NCBI GenBank assembly: GCA_022822375.1 | Contig: JAJEBU010000020.1 | Coordinates: forward strand, 1 to 53,290 | Reading direction: 5' to 3' | DNA from: Dehalococcoidia bacterium | Lineage (GTDB): Bacteria > Chloroflexota > Dehalococcoidia > Bin125 | DNA length: 53,290 bases | Shown: positions 27,828 through 36,842 of the stretch, one piece after another | Layout of the letters: each line of letters starts with the position of its first letter | Position numbering within the stretch: position 1 is the stretch's first letter | Made by a program: the position numbers and the translations under genes | Notes under the pieces: model-generated | What the model was told of the DNA's origin: nothing | The model's database searches: none | What the model saw: the letters and a program-made list of their open reading frames with translations, nothing else

Positions 27828-28653
27828 CCTTGACCCGCCTGATGCGCACGCTCTGGCTCCTCCTCCCGCAATCATCGCATTTGGCCTGTCAGTCTCCTGC
27901 GCAACTCCTCGAGAGCGCGAAGAACCCGCGTGGGAAACTGAGCAGCAATCCGCCAGCAGCACACGCCAACAGGAACAAGGCCGGACAGAGTCTGCCATAG
28001 ACAGGCTCTCCGCGAACGCCGCTGCTCAGGCTGGGGAAGTCGAGGGCGCAGAGACGCTGCGAATGAGCGGATTCGGTGACGCCGAAGTGACCCACCTGCT
28101 GAAGTCTGGCCGCTACCGCTGCGGTATCGACCTGCAAGACAACCTGCTCGGCAACAACCCGGCACAGTTCCGCGTTCAGTTTCGAAGCCCTCTGCCCATC
28201 TCGGCGCCGTTGGTGACATCGTCGGAGCCAACGTGGAGAACCGACGTCGAGATCGCGGTCATCGGCGGCGACGGGAGCAACACGGGCGAGGTGGACGTCC
28301 TGGTTCGGGCAGCGCCGCGCGGACATTGGTCCCTTCAATGCGATCTCAGTGAGCAGCTCGAAACAAACAGCATGACACGAGTCACCGTGATGGCCACAGC
28401 TCCGATAGACAGTGGAGAGAGCAGCCCGGCAACCGTCCGAGTGAACGGAAGCGGCGCATCGCGTGCGCCCGTCAAGCTGAAGCCAGGCGTTCTCTACAAA
28501 TGTGCGCTGAGCGTCGAGCACAACGTCGACGAACACGGCGCCGCGGCACCGTTCATCGTCCTGATCGATGATGAGCCTGCGGCCGATGTCGTTGCCAACT
28601 ATTGGCAAGGTGAGTATCAGTACGCCGGGCAATCCAACGAAGCGGAAGGATGA
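27824..28653 (+). pseudogene. Predicted lipoprotein gene interrupted by an apparent 1-nt frameshift near 27865
   Basis: ATG at 27824 overlaps the Uma2 stop (ATGA); frame 2 gives MTLTRLMRTLWLLLP, then frame 1 continues AIIAFGLSVSCATPREREEPAW... with no stop to 28653. Confidence 0.6.
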
Positions 28654-28760
28654 GGCTTCGCCGTGACTTCAGCCGCCGGCCCGGAATCTCACCCAGTCGA
28701 CCTGACCGTAACCGCCGGCGACTACTCGGGATTGTCGATGGCCTGCGTGCCGCAGCCGGG

Positions 28761-29246
28761 TTAGTGGTGCTGCCGACGCTCCTCGGGATGCACCGTCTGT
28801 TTGACCGCCTGCTGACCGTTTGGGTACACCCAATTGTGCTGTTCCAGATACTCGTTCGCCAGCTCGATCAGGTCGTCTTTGTCCTTGTACAGGCGGTTCG
28901 GATTCGTGACCACGTTCGTGTACGACCCGCCGACCTGGATCGCCTCGTACGGGCACGCTTCCGTGCACAGTCCGCAGTACATGCACAGGCGGAAGTCGAT
29001 CTCATAGCGGTTGACCAGGAAGGATCCATCCTCGCGCGGCTCGGTATCGACCAGGATGCAGCCATCCGGACAGCTCTGCGCGCATGTCGAACAACCAGTG
29101 CAGCGCTCCACGAACCAGACCAGATTCGTCCGCGCGCGCGGCGGGATGTCGCGCTCTTCCTCTGGGAACTGCACCGTGACCACCGGCTTGCGCACGTGCT
29201 TGACCACGGTCATCAGTCCCTTGGCGATGCCCTTGCCGAAGACCAT
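28761..29246 (-). CDS. nuoI: NADH-quinone oxidoreductase subunit I (2x 4Fe-4S)
   Basis: CTGCSTCAQSCPDGCI and CMYCGLCTEACPYEAI. Confidence 0.85.
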   Translation of the reverse strand: MVFGKGIAKGLMTVVKHVRKPVVTVQFPEEERDIPPRARTNLVWFVERCTGCSTCAQSCPDGCILVDTEPREDGSFLVNRYEIDFRLCMYCGLCTEACPYEAIQVGGSYTNVVTNPNRLYKDKDDLIELANEYLEQHNWVYPNGQQAVKQTVHPEERRQHH

Positions 29247-29283
29247 GTCGCTGTCTCTCCAGTGCGCCTCGTTATCTCGCAGG

Positions 29284-29991
29284 CTAGCGGCTGCTCAGGA
29301 AATTCTCATCGTGCGGCAATGCGCCCGTAAACCGATCGCGCGGTTGGCCGTCTGCCGTCAGGTACGGCGGGAACAGCGATTCCAGTTCGGCCCGAATCGG
29401 ATCCCCCTCGGGCAGCATCCGCGAGAAGTCGCCCGTCGGCTCGGGACGACGCTTACGATGATTGTTCGCGTGCTCGTCCTCGATCACCTGCTGCAGCAAC
29501 ATCAATCCCGCCAGCAACGACTCTGGCCGTGGCGGACAGCCAGGCACGTAGACATCGACCGGCACCACGTTGTTCACGCCCGGCAGCGTCGAGTAGCCGT
29601 GCGCGAACGGTCCCCCGATGTTCGAGCAAGAGCCCATCGAGATCACCCACTTGGGCTCTGGCATCTGCAGGTAAATGCGACGCACCGGCGGGGCCATCTT
29701 CCAGGTCACCGTGCCAGCCACAATCATCAAGTCCGCCTGGCGCGGCGACGCGCGGAAGATCTCCGCGCCAAACCGTGACAGATCGTAGCGAGAATTCGCC
29801 GTCGCAATCATCTCGATCGCGCAGCACGCCAAGCCAAACATCGCCGGCCACAGCGACGACCGACGCGCCCAGCCAAACACCCTGTCCACAGTCGAGACGA
29901 GCAGCTGCGAACGCAGCTCATCCTCGACGTCTGTCACCGGATCCAGGAGGGGAATCGGAGCCCCGCCTGTGTCGATTGTCGGAGATACCAT
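29284..29991 (-). CDS. nuoB: NADH-quinone oxidoreductase subunit B
   Basis: [62 protein letters not shown]. Confidence 0.93.
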   Translation of the reverse strand: MVSPTIDTGGAPIPLLDPVTDVEDELRSQLLVSTVDRVFGWARRSSLWPAMFGLACCAIEMIATANSRYDLSRFGAEIFRASPRQADLMIVAGTVTWKMAPPVRRIYLQMPEPKWVISMGSCSNIGGPFAHGYSTLPGVNNVVPVDVYVPGCPPRPESLLAGLMLLQQVIEDEHANNHRKRRPEPTGDFSRMLPEGDPIRAELESLFPPYLTADGQPRDRFTGALPHDENFLSSR

Positions 29992-30084
29992 GCCCGCTCC
30001 CGTCCAGCGTCCCAATCAGGATACACGAGACCCCCGCCACCGAGTCATGCCAGCTCCACGCGGCAACAGAGCAACGCCCGTGCA

Positions 30085-30729
30085 TCAGGCCGAGCGCCAG
30101 ATGCGTCGCAGATCCACCACCAGACTTGGCAACACCGCCTCGTCCGACATCTGCTCCGGACGCTCAAGCTCCTCGACCTCCCCGTCTGCGCGATAGACCC
30201 ACAGCCGTTGCCCGAACGGATCGACGAGCCAGCCCAAGCGCACACCGTTCCGCAGCCACATCTCCATCTTCTCCTGCAGTCGATCGACCTCATCCGACCG
30301 GGAACGAATCTCCACAATGAAATCCGGAGCAACCTGCCAGATCTCGCCATCGAAGATGTCGACGCCCTGCAGTCGCGCAGCGCTGATCCAGGCAATATCG
30401 GGCGAGCGACGATTGCCGTCGGACAGCTGGAACAAGGCACTCGACCCCACGACCAAGTCGCCCGAGTCAACATCTGCCCAAGAACGCAGCTGCCAACCGA
30501 CCTCATAACCCATCCACTCACTCGTCGGACCGCTTGGCACGCTCAAGATCAACGCTCCCGTCTCGTCCACCTCGAACGGCACCGTTTCATTTAGGCTGCA
30601 CAGCTCCAGCAGCCGCTCATTCGTCAACTCCCAGTCCGACGGCAGACGCAGCACCAGCGGAATACTGCTCGGAGCGGCACGCGCGACTACCGCTGCCTCA
30701 GACTTGGACTCGTGGTGCGCAAGAACCAT
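30085..30729 (-). CDS. Uma2 (DUF820) family protein
   Basis: PFEVDETGALILSVPSGPTSE...SPDIAWISAARL...APDFIVEIRSRSDEVDRLQEKMEMWLRNGVRLGWLVDPFGQRLWVYR. Confidence 0.9.
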   Translation of the reverse strand: MVLAHHESKSEAAVVARAAPSSIPLVLRLPSDWELTNERLLELCSLNETVPFEVDETGALILSVPSGPTSEWMGYEVGWQLRSWADVDSGDLVVGSSALFQLSDGNRRSPDIAWISAARLQGVDIFDGEIWQVAPDFIVEIRSRSDEVDRLQEKMEMWLRNGVRLGWLVDPFGQRLWVYRADGEVEELERPEQMSDEAVLPSLVVDLRRIWRSA

Positions 30730-30751
30730 GCTGACACTCTACCGAGAACGG

Positions 30752-31540
30752 CTAGCCCATCCGGCCCCACAACAAGATCCGCTTGAACGAGTACAGGAAC
30801 GGCCGCTCCTCCGGCAGCACCGACAGCAACTGCTCCCGATAGTCCCGCAAGAACGCCTCGTACTCTTGCCCCGATATCCGCTTGCGATAGCCCGTCAGCA
30901 GCGATCCCTTCACCCACTCCACGACATCCTCAGGCCCTGGCAGGCGGTGCAGATACACCTGCACCCGCACGTGCTGCTCCGCAAACCCCAGCCGCGCCAG
31001 CTGCTCCGCGTACCATTCAGGAGCCTCGACGGCATGCCGGTAGACGAAGCCGTTCAGTGCCTCAGCGTGAGGCGCCTGCCTTGCGACCCGTCCTGCCGTG
31101 GCGTGCGACGGATGATCTTCGTTTGCAGGCATCTGCACGGCCAGCTGGCCGCCAGGCGCGAGCGACTCAACCAAGCGCGGGAACAGGTCAGCGTGATCGT
31201 CGACCCACTGGATCGACGCATTGGCAAACACCACATCGATCCCGCTCATCGAGAACTCCGCGATGTCCCCGCGCTCGAATCGAACCCCGCCGCCCGCGTG
31301 CGACGCCCACTCCTGCATCATCGCCGCGGACCGGTCGACCCCGATCGTCTCCGCCGCCTGCGTGTGCTCATGTAGCACCCGAGTCAGCACCCCGGTCCCG
31401 CAGCCCAAGTCCACAACTCGACCGCCCGGCCTCGGAGTCACGAGAGACATCAGGTCGTAGAACGGCTGCTCCCGCTCCGATCTGTAGCGCGCGTATTGCT
31501 CAGGCTGCCAGCCGTCTGGCGATGCCGCCTCGTTTGACAT
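30752..31540 (-). CDS. Class I SAM-dependent methyltransferase, trans-aconitate methyltransferase-like
   Basis: VVDLGCGTGVLTRVLHE...IDVVFANASIQWVDDHADLFPRLVESLAPGGQLAVQMPAN. Confidence 0.85.
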   Translation of the reverse strand: MSNEAASPDGWQPEQYARYRSEREQPFYDLMSLVTPRPGGRVVDLGCGTGVLTRVLHEHTQAAETIGVDRSAAMMQEWASHAGGGVRFERGDIAEFSMSGIDVVFANASIQWVDDHADLFPRLVESLAPGGQLAVQMPANEDHPSHATAGRVARQAPHAEALNGFVYRHAVEAPEWYAEQLARLGFAEQHVRVQVYLHRLPGPEDVVEWVKGSLLTGYRKRISGQEYEAFLRDYREQLLSVLPEERPFLYSFKRILLWGRMG

Positions 31541-31585
31541 GAGTCGAGCCTACCAACACCTCACGGCGTTCAATACCCTCCGATC

Positions 31586-32734
31586 ATGCTCAGCCTGAGC
31601 CCCGAGCAAGTTCGCTATCAGCGCGCCGTCTCGCAAGGGTTGCACGACTCCGGCGACGACGCCCAACCTCGCAGCGTCCTCGGCGCTGCCCGCGTCTGTG
31701 CCGCTATCCAATCACAGGAACTCATGGCCGAACGGCTCACCGTGCGCGCTCGGACTCGTGCGCTGACCGACGACGGCGTGCGCCGCGCCAAGCACCAGAA
31801 ACGCAGCATCGTCCGCAGCTGGCTCCATCGAGGCACGCTGCATACGGTGCCCTCAGCCGATCTGCGCTGGCTGATCGCCCTGCTCGGACCCGACATGGAC
31901 CGCAAAGCGCTCAGACGCCGCGCCGACCTCGGCATCACCGATGACCTGCACCAGCGCTCGATCGCCAACATCATCGCCCTGCTCGCCAACGGCCCTCACA
32001 CCAGAGATCAAATCGTTGACGCCCAACGACGCGCCGGCCTCCCCGACGACCGCATTCAGGTTCCGCACATTCTCAGAAGCGCCAGCAAACTCGGCCGCAT
32101 CTGCTTCGGACCCGACATCGACAACAGATCAACACACGTCCTCCTCGACGACTGGCTGCCGGCGGTGCCCGCTGACCAACCCGCTCAACCAGCCGCTCGA
32201 CTCGCTGAACAGTTCTTTCGCGCCTACGGCCCCGCATCGCCCTCCGACTTTCGCTACTGGACAGGTCTACCCGCCGCCAAGTCGCGTGAAGCGCTCAGCC
32301 AACTTGGCAGCCAACTCATCGAGCTTGACCAGCCCAACGGACAACTGATCCTTCGAGACCAGCTCGCACGCATCCGCCAACCGTTGCCAGACGAGCCCCG
32401 CGTCCGCCTCGTCGGACCGTTCGACCCATACCTGCTCGGCTACGCCGAACGCAACCTCGGAGTCTCCGCGGCCTGGCACAAGCGGATCAACGCCGGCGGC
32501 GGCATGATCCGCCCCGCCATCATCGCCAACGGCGCGCTGCTTGGCGTCTGGAACTACCGCCTCACCAAGACCGCCAAGACCGCCAAGACTCAGATCACGA
32601 TCAACGCTCACCTCGTCGACGAACCGAGCGAACAGCTCTCCCATGCCATCCAGGCAGAGGCAGACGACATCGCCCGCTTCCTGGACAACAGCAGCGCAAT
32701 CACAACATGGGTCTGGGGCGCAACCGGCAACTAA
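31586..32734 (+). CDS. Winged-helix DNA-binding domain protein (HTH_42/AlkZ-like)
   Basis: ARVCAAIQSQELMAERLTVRAR...VRSWLHRGTLHTVPSADLRWLIALLGP...RVRLVGPFDPYLLGY...VLGVWN-like end. Confidence 0.82.
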   Translation: MLSLSPEQVRYQRAVSQGLHDSGDDAQPRSVLGAARVCAAIQSQELMAERLTVRARTRALTDDGVRRAKHQKRSIVRSWLHRGTLHTVPSADLRWLIALLGPDMDRKALRRRADLGITDDLHQRSIANIIALLANGPHTRDQIVDAQRRAGLPDDRIQVPHILRSASKLGRICFGPDIDNRSTHVLLDDWLPAVPADQPAQPAARLAEQFFRAYGPASPSDFRYWTGLPAAKSREALSQLGSQLIELDQPNGQLILRDQLARIRQPLPDEPRVRLVGPFDPYLLGYAERNLGVSAAWHKRINAGGGMIRPAIIANGALLGVWNYRLTKTAKTAKTQITINAHLVDEPSEQLSHAIQAEADDIARFLDNSSAITTWVWGATGN

Positions 32735-33399
32735 CCAGACGTCTCGCCCGCAGGCCACACATCAGTCAGATCAATCGTCAAATCGTCCGCAATCTCAGAC
32801 GCAGTGGCAGAGTCGGGCCGTTCAACCCGAAGCGGCGCCTGCTCAGGACGGTACATCCACAGCTCCTGTTCATATGGGTCAACCAGCCATGCCTCACGCG
32901 CGCCCTGCGAGACCCACATCTCCATCTTCGTTCTGACTTCGCTGGACCGATCGCTCCGTGATTGCACCTCCACCACCAAATCTGGGCAAACCTGCCAGAC
33001 CCCCTCATCATCGGGCGAGATTCCAGCCAGACGCTCGTCGCTGATCCACGCCACATCAGGCGCCCTCCGCCAGCCGTTCGGCAATCGGAACAAGGCGGAC
33101 GGGTATGTCTTTCCCCTGCCCTGAAGATCTGACCAGAGCAGCACCTGGCTTGCGATCCGTAGCTCCCGACCTCCGCTCAACGGACCAGGCGGCGCCATAA
33201 TCAACAACCCTCCGTCCGCGTCCGCCTCGAAGCACCACGCTTCGTTCAGCGAGCTCAGAGTCAACAACAGATCGTCGGTCAGGCCCCAGTCAGGCGGCAG
33301 CTGCAGACGAATTGGATACGATTCCTCAGCCAGAGGCCATCGCTCGTTCCGGCCAACAACCGTCCCCTCGGCCATCTCCTTGGACTGTGCAGTGACCAT
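32731..33399 (-). CDS. Uma2 (DUF820) family protein
   Basis: CFEADADGGLLIMAPPGPLSGG...APDVAWISDERL...CPDLVVEVQSRSDRSSEVRTKMEMWVSQGAREAWLVDPYEQELWMYRPE; AGGAGG before the ATG at 33399. Confidence 0.9.
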   Translation of the reverse strand: MVTAQSKEMAEGTVVGRNERWPLAEESYPIRLQLPPDWGLTDDLLLTLSSLNEAWCFEADADGGLLIMAPPGPLSGGRELRIASQVLLWSDLQGRGKTYPSALFRLPNGWRRAPDVAWISDERLAGISPDDEGVWQVCPDLVVEVQSRSDRSSEVRTKMEMWVSQGAREAWLVDPYEQELWMYRPEQAPLRVERPDSATASEIADDLTIDLTDVWPAGETSG

Positions 33400-33433
33400 C
33401 TGACTCCTCCTGACCGCTCTCCCAACAGGCGCG

Positions 33434-34633
33434 CTAGACGGGCGACAACGCCCGCAGGCGAGTGGTGATCGCGCCGATCGACCGCGCAATCTGTTCAACC
33501 TCGGCCTCAGTGTTGGACTGGCCCAGACTCAACCGAACCGTGCTGTGCGCCACGTCGCTGTCCAGGCCGAGCGCCGTCAGTACGTGGCTCGGTTCCGTGC
33601 TGCCCGTGCTGCAAGCGCTGCCCGACGACGCGGCGAACCCGTCCAGATCCAGCTGCAGCAAGATGCTCTCGCCCTCCACACCTGGAAAACTCACGTTCAG
33701 ATTGTTCGGCAGCCGACGCGCCCAATCCGCCGGGCCGTTCAGTCGGATCGGATGCACCTGCTCCTGCAACTCCCGCCACAGACCATTGCGCAACTGCGAC
33801 GTGTGAGCCGTCCGCGCCGTCCGCTCCGACTCCGCTAGCTGCAGCGCTCGCGCCAGTCCGACCGCCTGCGCCACCGACTCCGTGCCCGCGCGCCGTTCCT
33901 CTTCCTGGCCGCCGCCCAGCTGAATCGGCTCCAGCGGCGTCCGACGCTTCACATACAGCGCACCTGCACCCTTCGGTCCGTAGATCTTGTGAGCCGTCAG
34001 TGACATCAAGTCGACGCCCAGCGCCGCAGGTCGGATATCGACCGCGCCGGCCGCCTGCACCGCATCCGTGTGCACGATCGTGCGGCGGTTGCGCTCCTTC
34101 ACCGCCCGCGCGAGCTCGGCCAGCGGCTGAATCGCCCCGATCTCGTTGTTGGCCAGCATGATGCTGACCAGGATCGTGTCATCGCGCACCGCCGACACCG
34201 CCGCGTCGACGTCAACGAACCCCTCTGCGTCCACCGGCAGCACCGTCAGCTCGAAGCCCTCGCGCGCCAGCTGCTCCATCGGATGCAGCACCGCGTGATG
34301 CTCCGTCGCCTGCGTGATGATGTGGCGTCCTGCCTCCCGCCGCGCCAACGCCGCGCCCCGGATCGCCAGGTTGTCCGACTCTGTGCCGCCCGATGTCAGC
34401 ACCACCTCGCCGGCCGAACACTCGAGCGTCTCCGCGATCTCATCGCGCGCCTGATCCAGCAGCGCCCGCGCATACTGCGCCTCACGGTAGATGCCCGACG
34501 GATTGCCCCAGCCTCGTTCCAGCGCCGGAATCATCGCCGCCAGGACTCGAGGGTCGAGCGGTGTCGTCGCCGCATGATCGAAATACGCGCGCCCGACGTC
34601 GGCACGCGCGACAGGCTGGTCGCTGGTTGTCAT
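33434..34633 (-). CDS. Cysteine desulfurase (NifS/IscS-type)
   Basis: YFDHAATTPLDPRVLAAM...TSGGTESDNLAIRG...VHTDAVQAAGAVDI...SLTAHKIYGPKGAGALYV...SSGSACSTGSTEPSHVL. Confidence 0.95.
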   Translation of the reverse strand: MTTSDQPVARADVGRAYFDHAATTPLDPRVLAAMIPALERGWGNPSGIYREAQYARALLDQARDEIAETLECSAGEVVLTSGGTESDNLAIRGAALARREAGRHIITQATEHHAVLHPMEQLAREGFELTVLPVDAEGFVDVDAAVSAVRDDTILVSIMLANNEIGAIQPLAELARAVKERNRRTIVHTDAVQAAGAVDIRPAALGVDLMSLTAHKIYGPKGAGALYVKRRTPLEPIQLGGGQEEERRAGTESVAQAVGLARALQLAESERTARTAHTSQLRNGLWRELQEQVHPIRLNGPADWARRLPNNLNVSFPGVEGESILLQLDLDGFAASSGSACSTGSTEPSHVLTALGLDSDVAHSTVRLSLGQSNTEAEVEQIARSIGAITTRLRALSPV

Positions 34634-34655
34634 GTTGTCAGGGTAGCGTTCAGAC

Positions 34656-34691
34656 CACCAGGCGGTACACCAGGTGGTACACCCGGCAGTA
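34656..34691. repeat. Three tandem 12-bp repeats CACCAGGCGGTA / CACCAGGTGGTA / CACCCGGCAGTA, candidate operator
   Basis: Read directly; lies between the divergent cysteine desulfurase and IscA/ErpA-like genes. Confidence 0.8.
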
Positions 34692-34712
34692 GCCTTACGC
34701 GTCCCTCTCGGC

Positions 34713-34718
34713 TATGAT
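34713..34718 (+). promoter_or_regulatory. Candidate -10 hexamer TATGAT upstream of the IscA/ErpA-like gene
   Basis: TATGAT about 46 bp before the ATG at 34764; no consensus -35 at normal spacing. Confidence 0.35.
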
Positions 34719-34763
34719 GACCGCACCAACCGTCTGCCCCACAAGATCGGAACGGAGCTCCTC

Positions 34764-35147
34764 ATGGTCTTTCAGATGACGGAGATGCTGGACGTGACCG
34801 ACCTGGCCGCCGATAAGGCCAAGTCGCTGCTCGAGGACAAGGGCTTCGCCGAAGGCGCGCTGCGCGTCTTCGTCGTCGGTGGCGGATGCTCCGGCTACCA
34901 GTACGGCATGGCCCTCGCCACCGATGCTGAGACCGGCGACCAGATCGTCGAAAAGAACGGCGTCCGCTTCCTGATCGACGAAGAGTCCGCGCCGCTGATC
35001 GCCGGCTCGCGCGTCGACTACATCGACGACGTGATGAAGCAGGGCTTCTCAATCTCCAACCCCAACGCCGTACAGTCCTGCGCCTGCGGCACCAGCTTCG
35101 ACACCGCGGGCGGCGACGGCGCCTCGCAGGCTCGCTCCTGCGTCTAG
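34764..35147 (+). CDS. Iron-sulfur cluster assembly/insertion protein, IscA/ErpA type
   Basis: VTDLAADKAKSLLEDKGFAEGALRVFVVGGGCSGYQYGMAL; C-terminal CACGTSFD; GGAG before the ATG. Confidence 0.92.
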   Translation: MVFQMTEMLDVTDLAADKAKSLLEDKGFAEGALRVFVVGGGCSGYQYGMALATDAETGDQIVEKNGVRFLIDEESAPLIAGSRVDYIDDVMKQGFSISNPNAVQSCACGTSFDTAGGDGASQARSCV

Positions 35148-35170
35148 CGTCCCGGTTTCGCTGATCAACC

Positions 35171-36028
35171 ATGGCCCGCATCTCGCAACTGCTTGATGCG
35201 GGCCCAAGCCTGTCCTTCGAATTCTCCGCACCGCGCGACGCCGACGGCGTGGCGCGCTTGCGCCAGACCCTCGCCCGGCTCGCCCGACACCGTCCCCAGT
35301 TCATGTCCGTCACCTACGGCGCCGGCGGCGCCACCCGCGGGCCCACCCGTGACTGGGTGCGCACCATCCGCGAGACCTACGGCGTCGAGGCGATGCCGCA
35401 CCTCACCTGCGTCTCCCACAGCCAGCGGGAGATCAACGAGATCATCAACGACTATCGGGCTGACGGCATCGAGAACATCCTCGCGCTGCGCGGCGACCTC
35501 CCCCAAGACCAGCCGCGCCCGTCACAAGCCTTCGACACTGCCGTCCAGCTCGCCGCCTTCATCCGCCAGCGAGCGTCCTGGGACATCGCCGTCGCCGCTC
35601 ACCCAGAGGGCCATCCGATGGCTGCCAGTCCCCAGGCCGACCGCGAGCACCAGGCAGCCAAGCTCGCCCAGGCCGACTTCGCCATTACCCAGTTCGGATT
35701 CCGCAGTGAGCACTACGAGCGCTTCCTGCACGACCTGCGCGCCAGAGGCATCGACACCCCGATCATTCCCGGCCTCATGCCGCCGACGAACGTCGCCGGG
35801 ATCGAGCGGATGTCCGCGCTCAACCACACCGAATTCCCGACGACCATCCGCGAACGGTTGGAAGCCGCCTCCAGCGCCGCAGACCGCCGACAGATCGGCG
35901 TCGACATCGCCGCACAACTCGGCCGCGAGCTGCTCGAACTCGGGGCGCCCGGCCTACACATCTACACCATGAACTTCTCCAGAGCCGCATCCGAAGTCGC
36001 CGCCGCCCTTGGCTGGCCCGCCGGCTAA
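35171..36028 (+). CDS. metF: Methylenetetrahydrofolate reductase
   Basis: SFEFSAPRDADG...FMSVTYGAGGATRGPTRDWV...HLTCVSHSQREI...NILALRGDLPQDQ...IIPGLMPPTN. Confidence 0.9.
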   Translation: MARISQLLDAGPSLSFEFSAPRDADGVARLRQTLARLARHRPQFMSVTYGAGGATRGPTRDWVRTIRETYGVEAMPHLTCVSHSQREINEIINDYRADGIENILALRGDLPQDQPRPSQAFDTAVQLAAFIRQRASWDIAVAAHPEGHPMAASPQADREHQAAKLAQADFAITQFGFRSEHYERFLHDLRARGIDTPIIPGLMPPTNVAGIERMSALNHTEFPTTIRERLEAASSAADRRQIGVDIAAQLGRELLELGAPGLHIYTMNFSRAASEVAAALGWPAG

Positions 36029-36079
36029 CCGCCAACGTCCCATCCCACCCCTATCCCACGTGCCGCGTGCTCCTCGCGA

Positions 36080-36547
36080 TCAGGACACCTGCAGCTGCGC
36101 TCGCAGCGTGTTCAACACCTCGAGATCCGCCTGATGCAGCGAACGCACCACCGACTCCACCGTCAGATCCCCCTGAAACCGGTGCGTCGCGCCCTGTTCC
36201 CACTCTGCACCGCCCAGCATGTACAGCACTCCGAGCAGCTGCTCTCGCAGCTGGTACCACTCGCGCAACTGCTCGTAACAGTCCGGGATCGACGTCTGCT
36301 CCAGCCATTCGTGATCGTGCAGAGGAACTTCGTCCGCTGCCTGGAACAGGATGTGCCCAATCTGCCAGGCCGCAATCGTCTGTTCGCGCCATGCCCGCTC
36401 CGTCAGCGCCTCCGCGTCCACGCTTGAGCCGCGCAGCGCCTGCATCAACAGCTCGTACATCTCGCCCGACGCCTCCCGCAACGCCTTCATCAGCCAGCGC
36501 CTCGAGCTCTCAGCGTCGCCCCCGCGGGACAGAATGTGCTCGGCCAT
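36080..36547 (-). CDS. DinB-like hypothetical protein
   Basis: Helical protein: AAWQIGHILFQAADEVPLHDHEWLEQ...VESVVRSLHQADLEVLNTLRAQL. Confidence 0.45.
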   Translation of the reverse strand: MAEHILSRGGDAESSRRWLMKALREASGEMYELLMQALRGSSVDAEALTERAWREQTIAAWQIGHILFQAADEVPLHDHEWLEQTSIPDCYEQLREWYQLREQLLGVLYMLGGAEWEQGATHRFQGDLTVESVVRSLHQADLEVLNTLRAQLQVS

Positions 36548-36623
36548 GCGGCCATTGTGCCACACCGACATCTCGCCGCGATGGGATACGCTAAACCAGT
36601 ACGCCCGTCGCAGGAGGAACCCA

Positions 36624-36836
36624 ATGCTGACCGAGTTCTGGGAGTCGGACGACTTTTCCGAGCGCAAGGAAGCCCTGCTCGACACCCTGGAAACTGACTA
36701 CCCCTGGAGCCAGGGCGACACTCTCCGCTTCCGACGTGGCGGACGCGACGACCGCTACCGCGTCCTGCGCGTGCAGGTCGAAATCGGCGACGAAGGTCTG
36801 CGCCGAGAGGTGCTCCTGCTCAAGTTGGGGTCATAG
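36624..36836 (+). CDS. Small hypothetical protein
   Basis: AGGAGG Shine-Dalgarno 5 bp upstream of the ATG; 70 aa MLTEFWESDDFSERKEALLDTLETDYPW... Confidence 0.6.
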   Translation: MLTEFWESDDFSERKEALLDTLETDYPWSQGDTLRFRRGGRDDRYRVLRVQVEIGDEGLRREVLLLKLGS

Positions 36837-36842
36837 ACGACG

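Noticed and set aside
28651-28764. In-frame readthrough of TGA at 28651-28653 (SNEAEG-stop-GFAVTSAAGPESHPVDLTVTAGDYSGLSMACVPQPG) as selenocysteine or stop-codon readthrough
   Set aside because: The extension is short with no recognisable domain, and no SECIS-like structure or selenium gene is evident.
32563-32589. Short tandem 9-bp repeat CGCCAAGAC in the winged-helix gene
   Set aside because: Only about three units, in frame, coding for TKTAKTAKT; could vary in length but too weak to report as a finding.
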